DNA of 64,000 bases from Candidatus Melainabacteria bacterium (GCA_016716405.1 JADJWK010000002.1:868001-932000), one strand, 5' to 3'. Shown: positions 33,805-43,033, counted from the stretch's first letter. Notes: a model not told the origin generated them from the sequence alone. Translations and numbers: made by a program.

Positions 33805-35253
33805 CTAAGGAAGGTCTTCGTCCGCGCTTCCCATGGTCGATGCTTTCTCGAAGTCGGCCCGGGCTTCTTTCTTGCGCCCCAGTCTCTCGAGAATTGCGCC
33901 CCGGAGCTCGTAATATCTGCCCCGGGCCTTATCGAGTTCTATTGATTTTTCGGCGTCTGCAAGAGCCTTGTCGAGTTTCTTGTTTTTGAGGTAGCAACGG
34001 CCGCGCTCGTAGTAATACCTGGATTCGGATGGCGAGAGGGCGATCGCTTTGTTGAGCGCTTCGATGGCTTCGCCAGTCTCGTCCATATCGTTTTTCGCCT
34101 GTCCCAGGTGATAGTGGTTGTCCGGGTCCTCGGGCTTCAAGCTGATTGCCCGGGCAAAGTCGGAGGCGGCCCGGTCCGGGAGATCGAGCTCGAGCAAGAC
34201 AAGACCGCGGTCGTGAAAAGCCCGGGCGGTCGGATCCGTCTCGATCTTCTCGTCGTGTTTCCTGAGCACGCTCCGCCGTTTCTCGCCGGCCCGCTCTTTC
34301 TGCCCGGCGTCCTCATAGGCCCTGGCCAGGGCGACGCTGACGCTTTCTCTGAGAGCCGGCAGCGTGAAGGTCTCGGCAAGCTCGAGATCCGCCACCGCCT
34401 GCTCGTGCTTGGAAAGAGCGGTCTGGGCGCGGCTCCGGTCCTGATAGAGAAATCCCAGGGTGGCGGTCTGGGAGTGGTCGATTTTGTCTCCGACCAGGGT
34501 GACGCCTTTCTCTTTGAAATAATCGATGTAGTTGTCTATGGCTTTTGTGTAGTCGGAGAGGGCTTTCTCATAGTCGCGTGTCTTCATGTATAGATCGGCC
34601 CGGGCGCCGAAGGGAGACAGAAAGTTCCCTTCCTCCTCGTCTATCGAGCGGCTGAATTGATCGAGGGCCTTATCGTCCAGACCCTGGCGCATGAAGACCT
34701 TGCCCAGACGCAGGCGGAACATCGCTCTGTACGAGTCGCCGGCAGCAAGACCGGACTGGTAGTCATCCACAGCTTTGTCGAGCTCGCCCATCTCTTCGTA
34801 GCACTGACCGCGCTTGAGGAGGAAAGGCTCTTTCACTGCGAGGTTCTTGAGCTCGAGAATCTGGGTGTAGGCTTTGACGGCTTCCGGAAAACGTCTTTTG
34901 AGGAAGAAGTCGTCGGCGGTCTTATTGAGCTTCTCGGCCTGCTCGAATATAGACCGCTGGATATTTAGCTGCTCGAGAAGACGTTTTTTCAACTCTTCGA
35001 GCTGGACCTGGGTGATCGGGCGGCGGGAGAATTCCCGCATGAGCTGGTCGTGGACTTCCTGGAGGTCATAGATCGCGAACTCCGAGCTTCTGATCAGCCC
35101 GTCATTCTCCTCTGAGCCGGTGCCGCCGTTGTCACCGAAAGCAGTGCCGCAATTGCTTGTGATCAGTCCGGCTGTCAGGGTCGCTGCTGCCAACCATATC
35201 CGGTGCCTTTTCTCTTTTTTGAAGACGGCCAGCTCGAGATCTCCGGTTCCCAA
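33805..35253 (-). CDS. TPR-repeat protein, exported or membrane-anchored
   Basis: A 482-residue protein. A basic N-terminus and hydrophobic stretch (RIWLAAATLTAGLITSNCG, about 17-36) act as a signal or anchor; the SNC is only a poor lipobox. From about residue 85 on there are around ten tetratricopeptide repeats, for example FFLKRRFPEAVKAYTQILEL, ARAYEDAGQKERAGEKRR and AKNDMDETGEAIEALNKAIAL. TPR arrays mediate protein-protein contact. Start is a TTG without a strong ribosome-binding site. It precedes the nuclease-like gene by 14 bp and follows the kinase pair on the same strand 93 bp away, so it may serve the same signalling system. Confidence 0.85.
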   Translation of the reverse strand: MGTGDLELAVFKKEKRHRIWLAAATLTAGLITSNCGTAFGDNGGTGSEENDGLIRSSEFAIYDLQEVHDQLMREFSRRPITQVQLEELKKRLLEQLNIQRSIFEQAEKLNKTADDFFLKRRFPEAVKAYTQILELKNLAVKEPFLLKRGQCYEEMGELDKAVDDYQSGLAAGDSYRAMFRLRLGKVFMRQGLDDKALDQFSRSIDEEEGNFLSPFGARADLYMKTRDYEKALSDYTKAIDNYIDYFKEKGVTLVGDKIDHSQTATLGFLYQDRSRAQTALSKHEQAVADLELAETFTLPALRESVSVALARAYEDAGQKERAGEKRRSVLRKHDEKIETDPTARAFHDRGLVLLELDLPDRAASDFARAISLKPEDPDNHYHLGQAKNDMDETGEAIEALNKAIALSPSESRYYYERGRCYLKNKKLDKALADAEKSIELDKARGRYYELRGAILERLGRKKEARADFEKASTMGSADEDLP

Positions 35254-35346
35254 TATCTCTATGCTACTGCCACGTCATCCTCAAGACAAGCGCTGTCAAG
35301 TTGTGGGATGCAGGTGGGGGAAGCATCTCGAAACTGTATTCGTGGG

Positions 35347-37542
35347 TTACCAGAGAGCTTTTATCGGGCTGAACTCGAAACCCAGGCTTCTGACCAAATT
35401 TGCAGGGAAACTGTTCCTGTTTTCTGCTCCCTCCAGGAAGCGCCTGTACTGCTCCATATCTCCCAGGCGATAGGCCGAATAGGCTAGAGCGAGCTGGAAG
35501 TCCTGATTGTACCAGCCATTTTCGTTCTTGAAATTGTCCAGCGCTCTTTTGAAGCTTTCTCTGGCCAGATCATGTCTGCCAATCTGGTCCAGTATCATGC
35601 CTCTGCGGACATTGCTCATAAGGTCGTCGTCCTTGAGCTTGTCGAGGGCTTCATCGAATCTGCCGGCCCCGCACAGGGCTCCCAGATAATAGCCGTTGCC
35701 GGCCGACTGATCAGTCGAAAATCGGAATGACCTCAGAGCTTCGTCGAATTGACCCCGGGCGCTGAACAGAAGACCCTGGAGATAGCTCCGGTTGGGCAGA
35801 TCCGGGAGCATGCTCGAGGCTCTGTCGAACTCTTTGAGGCGCAAATGGACATAGAAAAGGTTTTCTTTGCAGGTCTCCCGTTTGTGAGCGCTCGCATAGA
35901 GATCCCTGGCCTCCTGGAATTTGCCGAGCTCCTCCAGAAGCCTTCCGGCGGCGAATATGACCTGCTCGTTGTCTTTGTTGAGCCGAGCAGCTAATTTATA
36001 GCACTGCACGGCGAGATCCCGTTGACCGTATTGAAATTTATCGCCGAGCCAGTAGGGAAAGCGAGAGACTTGCTGGGGAAACATGAAAGAGGCGGCGGCG
36101 GTGATTGAGATCATCATGATAGCCGCATTGGCAGCCACCATTGGGAAACGAGCTTTTTTAGCCTGACTGGGCAGGAAATAGGCTATGGCGCTCACTACTG
36201 CCAGAACGGTGAAGAATGCCTGGCCGATGGCGGAGAAACCGGATATGGTGCTGTACCACTGAGGCGGCTGCTGGTAGCCGATAATTATCTCTTTGAGAAG
36301 ATAGGGGGTGAATCCTATGCTCAAAAGACCGATCGATATCTGCATGAGTGCCAGCCACCACTGGCGGGGCGTTCCCGAGCCCTTGATTTTCTTGAGCAGT
36401 TGCACACCGGCGGGCAGGAAAGCATAAACACCGCCCCCGCAGATACAGAGCATCAGGATCGAGAATACTTTCTGAACCAGGCTGCTGCTGAAAGCCGAGC
36501 CTCCGACGCCCAGGTAGAAGAAAAGCAGGAAAGTGAGAGCGATGGCGCCTATGGTCTGGCGTTTGGTCAGGGTCGGCTTTGTTTTTTTCGTTACCTGATA
36601 TCTCGGGTAGGATTTGCCTGATTTGAGAAGCTCGAGGTCCTGCTTGAGCTCCTCGATACTCTGGTATCGTGCCTGTTGCTCTTTCTCGAGACAGTGCATG
36701 ATGACGCTTTCCAGGGACTGCATGGTGCGGCTGCCTTTGAGCTCCGCCGGAAAAGACGGGGCGTCGTCATGGATATGCTTGACCACCAGCTGGATGGGAT
36801 TGCTTCCGCCGAATGGCGGAGCGCCGCTCAGGGTCTCGTACATCAGGCAACCGAATGAATAGATATCGGATCTCTGATCGAGCATGAAACCAAGGCACTG
36901 CTCAGGGCTCATATAATGGGGGCTTCCGAAAACCTCGCCTGTCTGGGTCAGATCCCGGGTCTCCCGGCTGGCGGAAGGAAGCACCTTGGCGATACCGAAA
37001 TCGACCACCCTGGCTATCTCCACATCGTTGTCGGTGCGGCTCAAGATGACATTGGTGGGCTTGATATCGCGATGGATGATATTTTGCTGGTGGGCGTGGG
37101 CCACTGCTTCTGCCACCTGGGCGAATATCTGCAGGGCTCTTTCCGGCTCGAGACGGCCGTCTCTCTCGATGACATCGGCCAGGCTGTCTCCTTCGATATA
37201 GTCCATGATCAGGAAGGGGATGCCGCTATCCGTTTCTCCATGACCATATATAGAGACCAGGTTCGGATGGGTCAGCCGGCTTGCCGCCTCCACTTCCTGG
37301 GCGAATCGCTTGCGGGCTGCCGCATCTTCCGCCAGCTCCTTTTGCAGGAGTTTGATTGCCATGATTTTGTCCAGGCTGAGGTCCCGGACTTTGAAGACCG
37401 TGCCCATGCCGCCCCTGCCGACAGCCGCAAGCACATCGTATCGGCTGCCCAGGTCGGGAAAGTCCGATTGCAAGCCGGGATCGACGGATGCCATCTTGAT
37501 CCTGTCTTGATCGACATTTACCGGAGAGTCTTCATTGCTCAT
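35347..37542 (-). CDS. Ser/Thr protein kinase with membrane helices and TPR tail
   Basis: A 731-residue kinase. GRGGMGTVF (42-50), AIKLL with Lys 64, IIHRDIKPTN (from 155), VVDFGIAKV and SPHYMSPEQC show an intact catalytic domain up to about residue 310. Four or more hydrophobic helices follow between about 330 and 500 (TIGAIALTFLLFFYLGVGG and later). The C-terminal 220 residues are TPR-like (YGQRDLAVQCYKLAARLNKDN, GQFDEALRSFRFSTDQS). It starts 8 bp after the stop of the upstream kinase at 37551, with which it shares this whole architecture and much sequence, so the two are tandem duplicates in one operon. Confidence 0.93.
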   Translation of the reverse strand: MSNEDSPVNVDQDRIKMASVDPGLQSDFPDLGSRYDVLAAVGRGGMGTVFKVRDLSLDKIMAIKLLQKELAEDAAARKRFAQEVEAASRLTHPNLVSIYGHGETDSGIPFLIMDYIEGDSLADVIERDGRLEPERALQIFAQVAEAVAHAHQQNIIHRDIKPTNVILSRTDNDVEIARVVDFGIAKVLPSASRETRDLTQTGEVFGSPHYMSPEQCLGFMLDQRSDIYSFGCLMYETLSGAPPFGGSNPIQLVVKHIHDDAPSFPAELKGSRTMQSLESVIMHCLEKEQQARYQSIEELKQDLELLKSGKSYPRYQVTKKTKPTLTKRQTIGAIALTFLLFFYLGVGGSAFSSSLVQKVFSILMLCICGGGVYAFLPAGVQLLKKIKGSGTPRQWWLALMQISIGLLSIGFTPYLLKEIIIGYQQPPQWYSTISGFSAIGQAFFTVLAVVSAIAYFLPSQAKKARFPMVAANAAIMMISITAAASFMFPQQVSRFPYWLGDKFQYGQRDLAVQCYKLAARLNKDNEQVIFAAGRLLEELGKFQEARDLYASAHKRETCKENLFYVHLRLKEFDRASSMLPDLPNRSYLQGLLFSARGQFDEALRSFRFSTDQSAGNGYYLGALCGAGRFDEALDKLKDDDLMSNVRRGMILDQIGRHDLARESFKRALDNFKNENGWYNQDFQLALAYSAYRLGDMEQYRRFLEGAENRNSFPANLVRSLGFEFSPIKALW

Positions 37543-37550
37543 TACAATAA

Positions 37551-39896
37551 CTACTCGGAATCTTCAGTCATTCTACCCATTTTATGATTGCCTTGCTCGC
37601 GGTCCCAGCTCAGATCCAGACCGGAATACTCCATGCACAGGGACGCCGCCAGATCTTCTTTGCCCAGCCCGAAGTAGCTTGCGCGGTCCATGTTGTAGCG
37701 GGACTGCTCAGGTCTTCCCAGGCGCTGGTTGGCATAAGCCAGAGCGAGGTGGTCGTTGACTCCCCAGTGCATTCGCCGACTGCCATGACTGGGGTCGTCC
37801 ATGATCGCCGCTGCGGCGAAAGAGCTCTCGGCGAGCTTGTGCTTGCCTTCACGATCGAGCAATATCCCTTTGAGGACATTACTCTTCACTCTTTCACTGG
37901 AGCTACCCCGGGCGAAGTCATCGAGATGGCTCATTGCCTGATCATGCATGCCAAGAGCGATCAGGGAGCCGACTTCGTAAAAAGGAGACCAGTCCGGCAC
38001 ATAGGACACGTTGTAGTCCGACGAGCGGCGCATCTGTAAAACCGCCTCGGCGTGCCTGCCCGATGCCGCAAGGCAGACAGCTTTCAACCTGTGACCGTCA
38101 CCGGCGAGCCTGGGATGGTTTATGAGCCGCGTGGCAATGTGGCGGGCTTCCTTCAGGTCGCCCGCCTCCAGAGCCATGCGAGCGTGGCGGGCAAGATAGT
38201 AATCGTCTTCCTGTCCTCGCTCGGCCAGGCGCTGCATATCTGCCAGGGCGGCATCGTAATGTTTGAGCCATTCTTCGACCAGGGCTCTTTCGGCAAGAAT
38301 AAATCTGGATTCAGGATGGATCCGATCGGCAAGATCGTAGAGTGACAGAGCCAGCTCCGGTCTGACGCGATAGCATTTCTCGGCCAGAAACTCGGGCAGC
38401 TTCGAGAGCTGCTCCGGAATGAGAAGAGCGGAGACCGGAAGCAGTATCGACACTGTGATACAGGTCTGGACCGCGATTGACGCTGGTTTCATCTGTCTGG
38501 TCGAGGAGCCTGTAAGGTAACGAATTCCCAGGAGGGCAGTCAGGACGGAAAAGACCATCTGAGCTGTTATGGCAGCGAATTCGAGCTCTACGACCCAGTA
38601 TGGCAGGGGGGCATAGCCGAAGATGACCGCTCTGATAATGCTGGGGAGAAAGGCGAGTCCGAGACAGACCAGGCTTATCTGCGTAGCCGTCAGCCACCAT
38701 TGCCGGGCGGTGGTGAGCCCGTTTCTTATCCTGGCTAGGTTATCCCGGGCAGAGACGGCGAATGCGATGACGCCTGTCATGGTGACAGCAAGCACGAACA
38801 GCAGAGAATAGGTGCTGCTGAAAAGCAGGCTGAAAATATCTCTGGTCGAGCCGAACAGGCCGAGCAGGACTATAGCCAGGGAGACAGCCCCGATGGTCTG
38901 CCTCCTGGTGAAGGTGGGCTTGATACCACGGCCGATCCGGTATTTCGGCTTCGCAGTCCCCTGACGAAGACCGGCAAGATCTTCTTTGAGCTCCCGGGCG
39001 CTCTGATATCGCAGTTTCTGATCTTTTTCCAGGCAATGAAAGATGATCTCATTCAAGAACCGGGAAAGACGGTTGCCCCGGTATTCGGAGGGAAGCGCCG
39101 GGGGCTCGTCATGGATCTGTTTGACCACCATCTGCACCGGATTGTCGGCACTGAATGGAGTGCTGCCGGTGATGGTCTCATATATGGTGCAGCCCAGACT
39201 GTATAGATCCGAGCGCTCGTCGAGCATGAAGCCCAGGCACTGCTCAGGGCTCATATAAGCCGGCGAGCCGAAAACATCGCCGGTGGCGGTGAGGTCGCAT
39301 GTCTCCCGGCTCTCGCCTTCGAGCACTCTGGCGATGCCGAAATCCACGAGCTTGGCTGTCTCCAGTCCGGTCTCGCTTTTGCTCAGGATGATGTTCGACG
39401 GTTTGATATCCCTGTGGATGACCCCTTTCCCGTGAGCATATTCGAGGGCTTCGGCTACCTGCTCGAAGATCGATATAGTGCGCGCCGGGTCGAGCCCGCC
39501 TTCTTTCTCGATTCTCGAATCGAGGCTCTCGCCTTCGACATAATCCATGAGCAGATAGGGAACCCCTTGCGTGGTCGAGGCCCTGCCATGGACATTGACG
39601 ATACCCGGATGATCGAGCCTGGCTATGGCGTCGGCTTCCTGCTCGAACCGCTTCAGGGAAGCCCTGTCGTCGAGAAGCTCCCGGCGCAGGACTTTGGCCG
39701 CGAGAATCGAGCCGTCCGCTTTGCTTTTCACTCGAAAAACCGAGCCCATGCCCCCGTGACCGATAAGGTCGAGGACTTCAAAGCTCTCGCCTAAATCAGG
39801 CAGCCCGCTCTCCTCGTCGACTCTGAGCCTGACGTTTTCAGCTTCGACAGAGGCATGCTTGCGATCCATCTTTAAATTGTAGCCCAAGACTGTCAC
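37551..39896 (-). CDS. Ser/Thr protein kinase with membrane helices and TPR tail (paralogue)
   Basis: A 781-residue kinase. GHGGMGSVF, a lysine in LAAKVLRRE, VIHRDIKPSN and LVDFGIARV are all present, followed by SPAYMSPEQC. A membrane block of about four helices lies near residues 340-520, then TPR-like repeats (HYDAALADMQRLAERGQ, AGDLKEARHIATRL). The GTG start at 39896 or an ATG 9 codons later (MDRKHAS) are both possible; TACAAT just before the ATG resembles a -10 box, so the gene could have its own promoter. It begins 14 bp after argH ends and may be co-transcribed with the arginine genes. A palindrome GAATTGACAATTC (39900-39912) overlaps that junction. Confidence 0.92.
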   Translation of the reverse strand: MTVLGYNLKMDRKHASVEAENVRLRVDEESGLPDLGESFEVLDLIGHGGMGSVFRVKSKADGSILAAKVLRRELLDDRASLKRFEQEADAIARLDHPGIVNVHGRASTTQGVPYLLMDYVEGESLDSRIEKEGGLDPARTISIFEQVAEALEYAHGKGVIHRDIKPSNIILSKSETGLETAKLVDFGIARVLEGESRETCDLTATGDVFGSPAYMSPEQCLGFMLDERSDLYSLGCTIYETITGSTPFSADNPVQMVVKQIHDEPPALPSEYRGNRLSRFLNEIIFHCLEKDQKLRYQSARELKEDLAGLRQGTAKPKYRIGRGIKPTFTRRQTIGAVSLAIVLLGLFGSTRDIFSLLFSSTYSLLFVLAVTMTGVIAFAVSARDNLARIRNGLTTARQWWLTATQISLVCLGLAFLPSIIRAVIFGYAPLPYWVVELEFAAITAQMVFSVLTALLGIRYLTGSSTRQMKPASIAVQTCITVSILLPVSALLIPEQLSKLPEFLAEKCYRVRPELALSLYDLADRIHPESRFILAERALVEEWLKHYDAALADMQRLAERGQEDDYYLARHARMALEAGDLKEARHIATRLINHPRLAGDGHRLKAVCLAASGRHAEAVLQMRRSSDYNVSYVPDWSPFYEVGSLIALGMHDQAMSHLDDFARGSSSERVKSNVLKGILLDREGKHKLAESSFAAAAIMDDPSHGSRRMHWGVNDHLALAYANQRLGRPEQSRYNMDRASYFGLGKEDLAASLCMEYSGLDLSWDREQGNHKMGRMTEDSE

Positions 39897-39910
39897 TTGG
39901 AATTGACAAT

Positions 39911-41269
39911 TCAGGCAAGCAGGTCTTTCGCTTTCTCGAGCGCCTCGCAGACTGCCCTGGACCCGGTGCTGCCCGGAGAGATCTTCGCCTCTATCGATGT
40001 ATGAGGAGAGAACTTGCTCAGGACATCGGCCTCGAACTGGGGAGCCGCTTTCTTGAAGTCATCGAGATTGAGCTCGGCCATTGGCTTTCCCTCGCCTTTG
40101 ACCAGGACCGAGACAATCTCGTGCGCCTGCCTGAAGGGCACTCCTTTGCCAACCAGATACTCCACCAGGTCGGTGGCGTAGAGGCTGCGATCGAGAGCCG
40201 CCGCGGTAGTGGCTTCGCTGTTCACCTCGAGATTATCGAAGACCAGGGTGATCACCGAAAGAGCTCCTGAGATGGCTTCGAAAGCCCTGGTGATGGGAGG
40301 CTTGGTGTCTTGAAGGTCACGGTTGTATCCCTGGGGCAGACCCTTGAGGATCATGAAGACATTCATCAGCTCTCCGACTATGGTGCCTGACTTCGAGCGC
40401 ACCAGCTCCAGGGGGTCGGGATTCTTCTTCTGGGGCATGAGGCTCGAGGCGGTGGTCAGGCTGTCGGGCAGCCTGATGAATCCGAACTCGGCAGTCATCC
40501 AGAGAATCAGGGTCTCGGCCATCTGGGAAAGATGAATCGAGCAGGTGGAGGCGGCATAGAGAAAGTCCAGGACGAAATCCCGATCGCTCACCGCATCGAG
40601 AGAATTGGCGAAAACAGAGGGGAAGCCCAGGGTCTTCGCGGACATCTCGGGATCGATGGGAAGCGATGTCCCCACCAGGGCCCCGGCTCCCAGGGGTGAG
40701 ACCGATGAGAACTTGCGGGCATTGTCGAAGCGGGTCCTGTCACGCTCGAGCATCTGGAAAAAGGCCAGCATGGCATGGGCGAAAAGAAGGGGCTGGGCTC
40801 GCTGCAGATGGGTATAGCCTGGCATGACCGCGTCTCTGTGCTTTTCTGCGGCTGCCACCAGGGCTTTCTGGGCGGCGGCGATCTGCGAACTTATCTTCTT
40901 GCAGTTGTCGACGACGAGCAGGCGCATGTCGGTGGCGACCTGGTCATTCCGGCTCCTTGCCGTGTGCAGATGAGAGCCGGCGGTGAAGGCGATTTCTTTG
41001 AGTCGCTCTTCGACGTTCATATGAACGTCCTCGAGCTCCTCGGAAAGCTCCCTGCCGGAGGCGAACTCGTCTTCTACCTGCTCGAGCCCCGACTTTATGG
41101 CTTCATAGATGTCGCCGTCGATGAGACCGCAGGCATTGAGCATGGCGGCATGGGCGAGACTGCCCTGGATGTCGAACCCGACAAGCGCCTCGTCGTCTTT
41201 TGCGGAGGAAACAAACCTGGTCACGAGAGGATCAAGCTGTTGCGTGAATCCCTTTCTCAATACTTTCAT
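39911..41269 (-). CDS. argH: Argininosuccinate lyase
   Basis: Splits argininosuccinate into arginine and fumarate, the last step of arginine synthesis. The 452-residue protein carries the fumarase/ASL superfamily signature SSLMPQKKNPDPLELVRSK near residue 272 with the catalytic serine loop, plus HTARSRNDQVATDMRL near residue 100 and PGYTHLQRAQPLLFAH near 148, the other two conserved blocks. Length is normal. The start overlaps the end of argG by 38 bp, so it is translationally linked to argG. Cytoplasmic homotetramer in the family. Confidence 0.97.
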   Translation of the reverse strand: MKVLRKGFTQQLDPLVTRFVSSAKDDEALVGFDIQGSLAHAAMLNACGLIDGDIYEAIKSGLEQVEDEFASGRELSEELEDVHMNVEERLKEIAFTAGSHLHTARSRNDQVATDMRLLVVDNCKKISSQIAAAQKALVAAAEKHRDAVMPGYTHLQRAQPLLFAHAMLAFFQMLERDRTRFDNARKFSSVSPLGAGALVGTSLPIDPEMSAKTLGFPSVFANSLDAVSDRDFVLDFLYAASTCSIHLSQMAETLILWMTAEFGFIRLPDSLTTASSLMPQKKNPDPLELVRSKSGTIVGELMNVFMILKGLPQGYNRDLQDTKPPITRAFEAISGALSVITLVFDNLEVNSEATTAAALDRSLYATDLVEYLVGKGVPFRQAHEIVSVLVKGEGKPMAELNLDDFKKAAPQFEADVLSKFSPHTSIEAKISPGSTGSRAVCEALEKAKDLLA

Positions 41270-42461
41270 TGACTTTGCTCCAGGTGGACAGTCTCAGACC
41301 GTTGATATTGATGAATCCGCCCGAGTCGGCTGGCGAGAATTCGCTTGCCGAGCTCATGGACTCGAAGCTCGAGAGGCTCGCGCTGTAGAGGGAGGCCGGA
41401 GCCTTTCTTCCTACCAGGGTGGCATTGCCTTTGTAGAGCTTGATCCTGGCGGTGCCGGTGACTACCATCTGGGTGTCCTCGATGGCATTGAGGAGGATCT
41501 TTGTCTCGGGAGCGAACCAGTAGCCGTTATAAATCAATTCGGCGAGCCTGGCGGCGAAGCCTTCTTTGAGGTGGGCTACTTCTTTGTCCTGGGTGAGAGA
41601 CTCGATGGCCTGATGCGCTTTATAGAGGATGGTGACACCCGGGGTCTCATAGACTCCTCGCGACTTGATGCCGATATATCTATTCTCGACGATGTCCACC
41701 CGGCCGATACCGTGCTTCGCGCCCAGCTCGTTCAGGGTCTCGACCAAGGCAAGGGGGCCTAGCCTGGTGCCGTTTACCGCCACCGGAGAGCCTGCCTGGA
41801 ATTCGATCTCGACATATTCGGGAGTGTCCGGTGCCGCCTCGGGCGATTTGGTCCAGAGGAACATATCCTGCGGCGGCTCGAGCCAGGGATCTTCGAGAAT
41901 GCCGCCTTCATAGCTGATATGCATGAGATTGGCGTCCATAGAATAGGGCTTCTCCTTGGTGATGGGGAGCTCGATGCCATGGGCTTCGGCGTAGTCGAAC
42001 AGATCGGTCCGCCCTTCGTAGGGCCAGATCCGCCAGGGGGCGAGCACGCTCAGATGCGGAGCCAGGGCCTTGACCGCCAGCTCGAAACGGACCTGGTCAT
42101 TGCCTTTGCCGGTTGCACCGTGCGCGATGGCGTCACAGTTGTTTCTCAGGGCCGCTTCCACCATTCCCTTGGCTATACACGGCCGGGCAAGGGATGTGCC
42201 CAGGAGGTATTCTTTCTCGTAGACCGTCCCGGCTTTCACTGCCGGGTAGATATACTCGGCTGCGAACTCGGCTTTCAGGTCGTCGACGATGCACTCCACA
42301 GCGCCGCATTTGAGGGCTTTCGCTTTGAGGGCCTCGAAGTCCTCTTCCTGACCGACATCGGCGCAGTAGGCGACGATCTCGGCGTCGTATTCGGTCTTTA
42401 TCCATTTGAGGATGCAGGATGTGTCGAGACCGCCGCTATAGGCGAGCAATACTTTTTTCAT
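41232..42461 (-). CDS. argG: Argininosuccinate synthase
   Basis: Joins citrulline and aspartate at the cost of ATP to form argininosuccinate. The N-terminal ATP pyrophosphatase loop is LLAYSGGLDTSCILKW (residues 5-20). Family motifs HGATGKGNDQVRFEL near residue 113 and KEKPYSMDANLMHISYEGG near 170 are intact. The total length of 409 residues is usual. It lies between argR and argH; argR ends 62 bp upstream. No ARG box was seen immediately in front of argG, so it is probably read from the argR promoter. Confidence 0.97.
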   Translation of the reverse strand: MKKVLLAYSGGLDTSCILKWIKTEYDAEIVAYCADVGQEEDFEALKAKALKCGAVECIVDDLKAEFAAEYIYPAVKAGTVYEKEYLLGTSLARPCIAKGMVEAALRNNCDAIAHGATGKGNDQVRFELAVKALAPHLSVLAPWRIWPYEGRTDLFDYAEAHGIELPITKEKPYSMDANLMHISYEGGILEDPWLEPPQDMFLWTKSPEAAPDTPEYVEIEFQAGSPVAVNGTRLGPLALVETLNELGAKHGIGRVDIVENRYIGIKSRGVYETPGVTILYKAHQAIESLTQDKEVAHLKEGFAARLAELIYNGYWFAPETKILLNAIEDTQMVVTGTARIKLYKGNATLVGRKAPASLYSASLSSFESMSSASEFSPADSGGFININGLRLSTWSKVNESIEKGIHATA

Positions 42462-42495
42462 GTGATGAGCTCCTTGAGAGTTTGGTCGCGAAGAG

Positions 42496-42509
42496 AAGAA
42501 TCGATTCTT
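42496..42509. promoter_or_regulatory. 14-bp palindrome between argR and argG
   Basis: AAGAATCGATTCTT is a perfect palindrome in the 62-bp gap between the argR stop and the argG start. It does not resemble the TGCAT-type ARG boxes found upstream of argR. It may be a binding site for another regulator, or chance. Confidence 0.3.
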
Positions 42510-42523
42510 GTGAATCGGCGCGA

Positions 42524-43003
42524 TCAGAGCTCGAACAATTTCGTCAATCGGTTGCGGGTGGAGCCTGCTTCGACTCCTTCTTTCACCACCAGCATTATGG
42601 TGTTGTCTCCGGCTATGGTGCCGATGATCTCCTGCCAGCCCAGGCTGTCTATTGCTTCAGCGACATGGTTGGCTGCCCCGCTGTCGGTTTGCACTACAAG
42701 AATGTTCTGCGAAGCAAGTATCGACCTGACGAAACGGCTCAGCTCGCGTGCCGACGCGTCTGAATTCGTCGTCGTCGTCGTCGTCGAGTTGCCGGCAGAT
42801 AAGAGATCGGGGGATGCATATCTTGTCGTTCCTGCTACCGAGGTCTTGAACAGACCCAGCTCCTGGATGTCTCTGGACAGGGTCGCCTGGTTCACCTCCA
42901 ATCCTTCTTTTTGAAGGCTCTCCTGGAGCTCGCGTTGAGTGCGGATGGCTTTCTGCCTGACGAGCCTGAGGATGAAACGGTGGCGCTCTGCTTTTGAGTG
43001 CAT
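42524..43003 (-). CDS. argR: Arginine repressor ArgR
   Basis: A 159-residue transcription factor that binds ARG boxes as a hexamer when arginine is present. The N-terminal winged helix is recognisable by IRTQRELQESLQKEGLEVNQ and ATLSRDIQELGL (residues about 20-50), the C-terminal oligomerisation and arginine-binding domain by TDSGAANHVAEAID, GTIAGDNTIMLV near residues 105-135. The linker holds six consecutive threonines (STTTTTTNS) encoded by an ACG run. The start codon itself lies inside an ARG-like box, so the gene is probably autoregulated. It heads the argR-argG-argH group. Confidence 0.95.
   Translation of the reverse strand: MHSKAERHRFILRLVRQKAIRTQRELQESLQKEGLEVNQATLSRDIQELGLFKTSVAGTTRYASPDLLSAGNSTTTTTTNSDASARELSRFVRSILASQNILVVQTDSGAANHVAEAIDSLGWQEIIGTIAGDNTIMLVVKEGVEAGSTRNRLTKLFEL
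42767..42786. repeat. Trinucleotide repeat in argR
   Basis: About six tandem copies of CGT (ACG on the coding strand) encode a polythreonine tract in the linker of ArgR. Slippage by whole units would keep the reading frame. Confidence 0.85.
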
Positions 43004-43033
43004 AAGTATGCATTATTGTTGCATAAAAATGCA
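42999..43033 (-). promoter_or_regulatory. Two ARG boxes overlapping the argR start
   Basis: Two perfect palindromes, TGCATAAGTATGCA (42999-43012) and TGCATAAAAATGCA (43020-43033), have centres exactly 21 bp apart, two turns of B-DNA and the spacing used by ArgR hexamers on paired operators. The first covers the argR ATG (43001-43003). The core TGCAT...ATGCA differs from the E. coli TGAAT...ATTCA but keeps the symmetric AT-rich centre. A further half-site TGCATAAT lies at about 43084, near the promoter of the divergent secreted-protein gene. Confidence 0.8.
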
